Origin: an uncultured Chloroflexota bacterium
GTDB taxonomy: Bacteria; Chloroflexota; Dehalococcoidia; SM23-28-2; RBG-16-64-32
Direction: 5' to 3'
Assembly (NCBI GenBank): GCA_913056415.1
Contig: CAJXNA010000155.1
Location: 1 to 5,210, forward strand
Length of the DNA: 5,210 bases
This document shows, piece by piece, positions 5,004 through 5,210 of the stretch. The position numbers and the translations under genes are program-made. The notes beneath the pieces are model-generated. The model was not told the origin of the DNA, made no database searches, and was given only the letters and a program-made list of their open reading frames with translations. Position 1 is the stretch's first letter, and each line of letters begins with the position of its first letter.

Positions 5004-5210
5004 TTATCCGTCGCTGGGCTTCTCGAGTGGTAGGCCCTCTCGGAACCAGGCGACTGTACCACCCTCAACATAGCTAACATTTGTGAAGCCCATGTCCTTG
5101 AGCGTCTTGGCACTGCAGGCGGACAGCTGTCCCATACCGCAGATGGTGATGATGGGTCGTGAACGGTCTGCCAGCCGTTCGTCACGTAGGCCTGTGTCCT
5201 GGTCTGCGCG
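5004..5210 (-). CDS. rhodanese-like domain protein, C-terminal part (5' end outside window)
   Basis: The minus strand is open from the right edge to a TAA (plus-strand TTA at 5004-5006) and gives the last 68 residues. The segment RPIITICGMGQLSACSAKTLKDMGF followed by NVSYVEGGTVAWFREGLPLEK is the second half of a rhodanese domain: active-site strand and loop, helix, the YVEGGxxAW strand-turn, and the closing GLPLE. The likely catalytic Cys is residue 24 of the visible part. Rhodaneses transfer sulfane sulfur through a cysteine persulfide. The usual loop is CxxxxRS; here it is C-G-M-G-Q-L-S, so the conserved Arg is replaced by Leu, which may alter substrate handling. The gene ends 3 bases from the stop of the converging gene. 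The N-terminal part, and any fused domain, is not visible. Confidence 0.85.
   Translation of the reverse strand, partial: RADQDTGLRDERLADRSRPIITICGMGQLSACSAKTLKDMGFTNVSYVEGGTVAWFREGLPLEKPSDG

Noticed and set aside
4997..5185. 62-residue minus-strand frame starting with ATG
   Set aside because: It is in a different frame from the rhodanese sequence, which reads cleanly to the right edge with family motifs.

Overview
The window is 5,210 bases of GC-rich bacterial chromosome, probably from an environmental or metagenome-derived genome. The gene mix and one small protein (a short Cys/His protein with a C-x-H-H-W...C-K-x-C-G core) suggest the Chloroflexota, Dehalococcoidia/SAR202-like. That assignment rests on recognition only and is tentative. 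Most of the window is housekeeping or small accessory genes on both strands. No tRNA, rRNA, CRISPR array, transposase or phage gene is visible.

Left part (1-1357). A fragment at the left edge is followed by a small blue-copper (cupredoxin) domain at 182-430. It keeps all four amicyanin-type copper ligands but has no signal peptide and no good start codon, so it looks N-terminally damaged or mis-sequenced. A complete metallo-beta-lactamase-fold hydrolase resembling N-acyl-homoserine lactonases follows at 539-1357, with its own promoter candidate and a strong ribosome binding site.

Middle part (1368-3366). On the minus strand, converging on the hydrolase, lies an Mrp/ApbC (NBP35-type) iron-sulfur carrier P-loop ATPase. 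It is unusual: about 88 residues resembling a DUF5666 beta-domain are inserted in frame inside the ATPase core, just before the Walker B/switch II strand. This is the most striking observation in the window. Between this gene and a divergent small gene (3008-3319) is an AT-rich region with a minus-strand promoter candidate and a perfect plus-strand TTGACA-N17-TATAAT promoter. The small gene encodes a putative zinc-binding protein of unknown function and ends in a strong hairpin terminator.

Right part (3391-5210). A class 1 dihydroorotate dehydrogenase (pyrD) starts with GTG only nine bases after a TATAAT box, which suggests a leaderless mRNA. Its stop codon lies inside a palindromic repeat-like element that also encodes the end of the protein. 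Next is an unrecognised 189-residue protein whose layout resembles a zincin metalloprotease without the HExxH motif. Converging on it is the 3' end of a rhodanese gene that runs off the right edge.

Functional links are weak. The Fe-S carrier ATPase, the dihydroorotate dehydrogenase (whose 1B class pairs with an Fe-S flavoprotein) and the rhodanese all touch sulfur or Fe-S metabolism. Each has its own promoter or orientation, so the window is not one operon.
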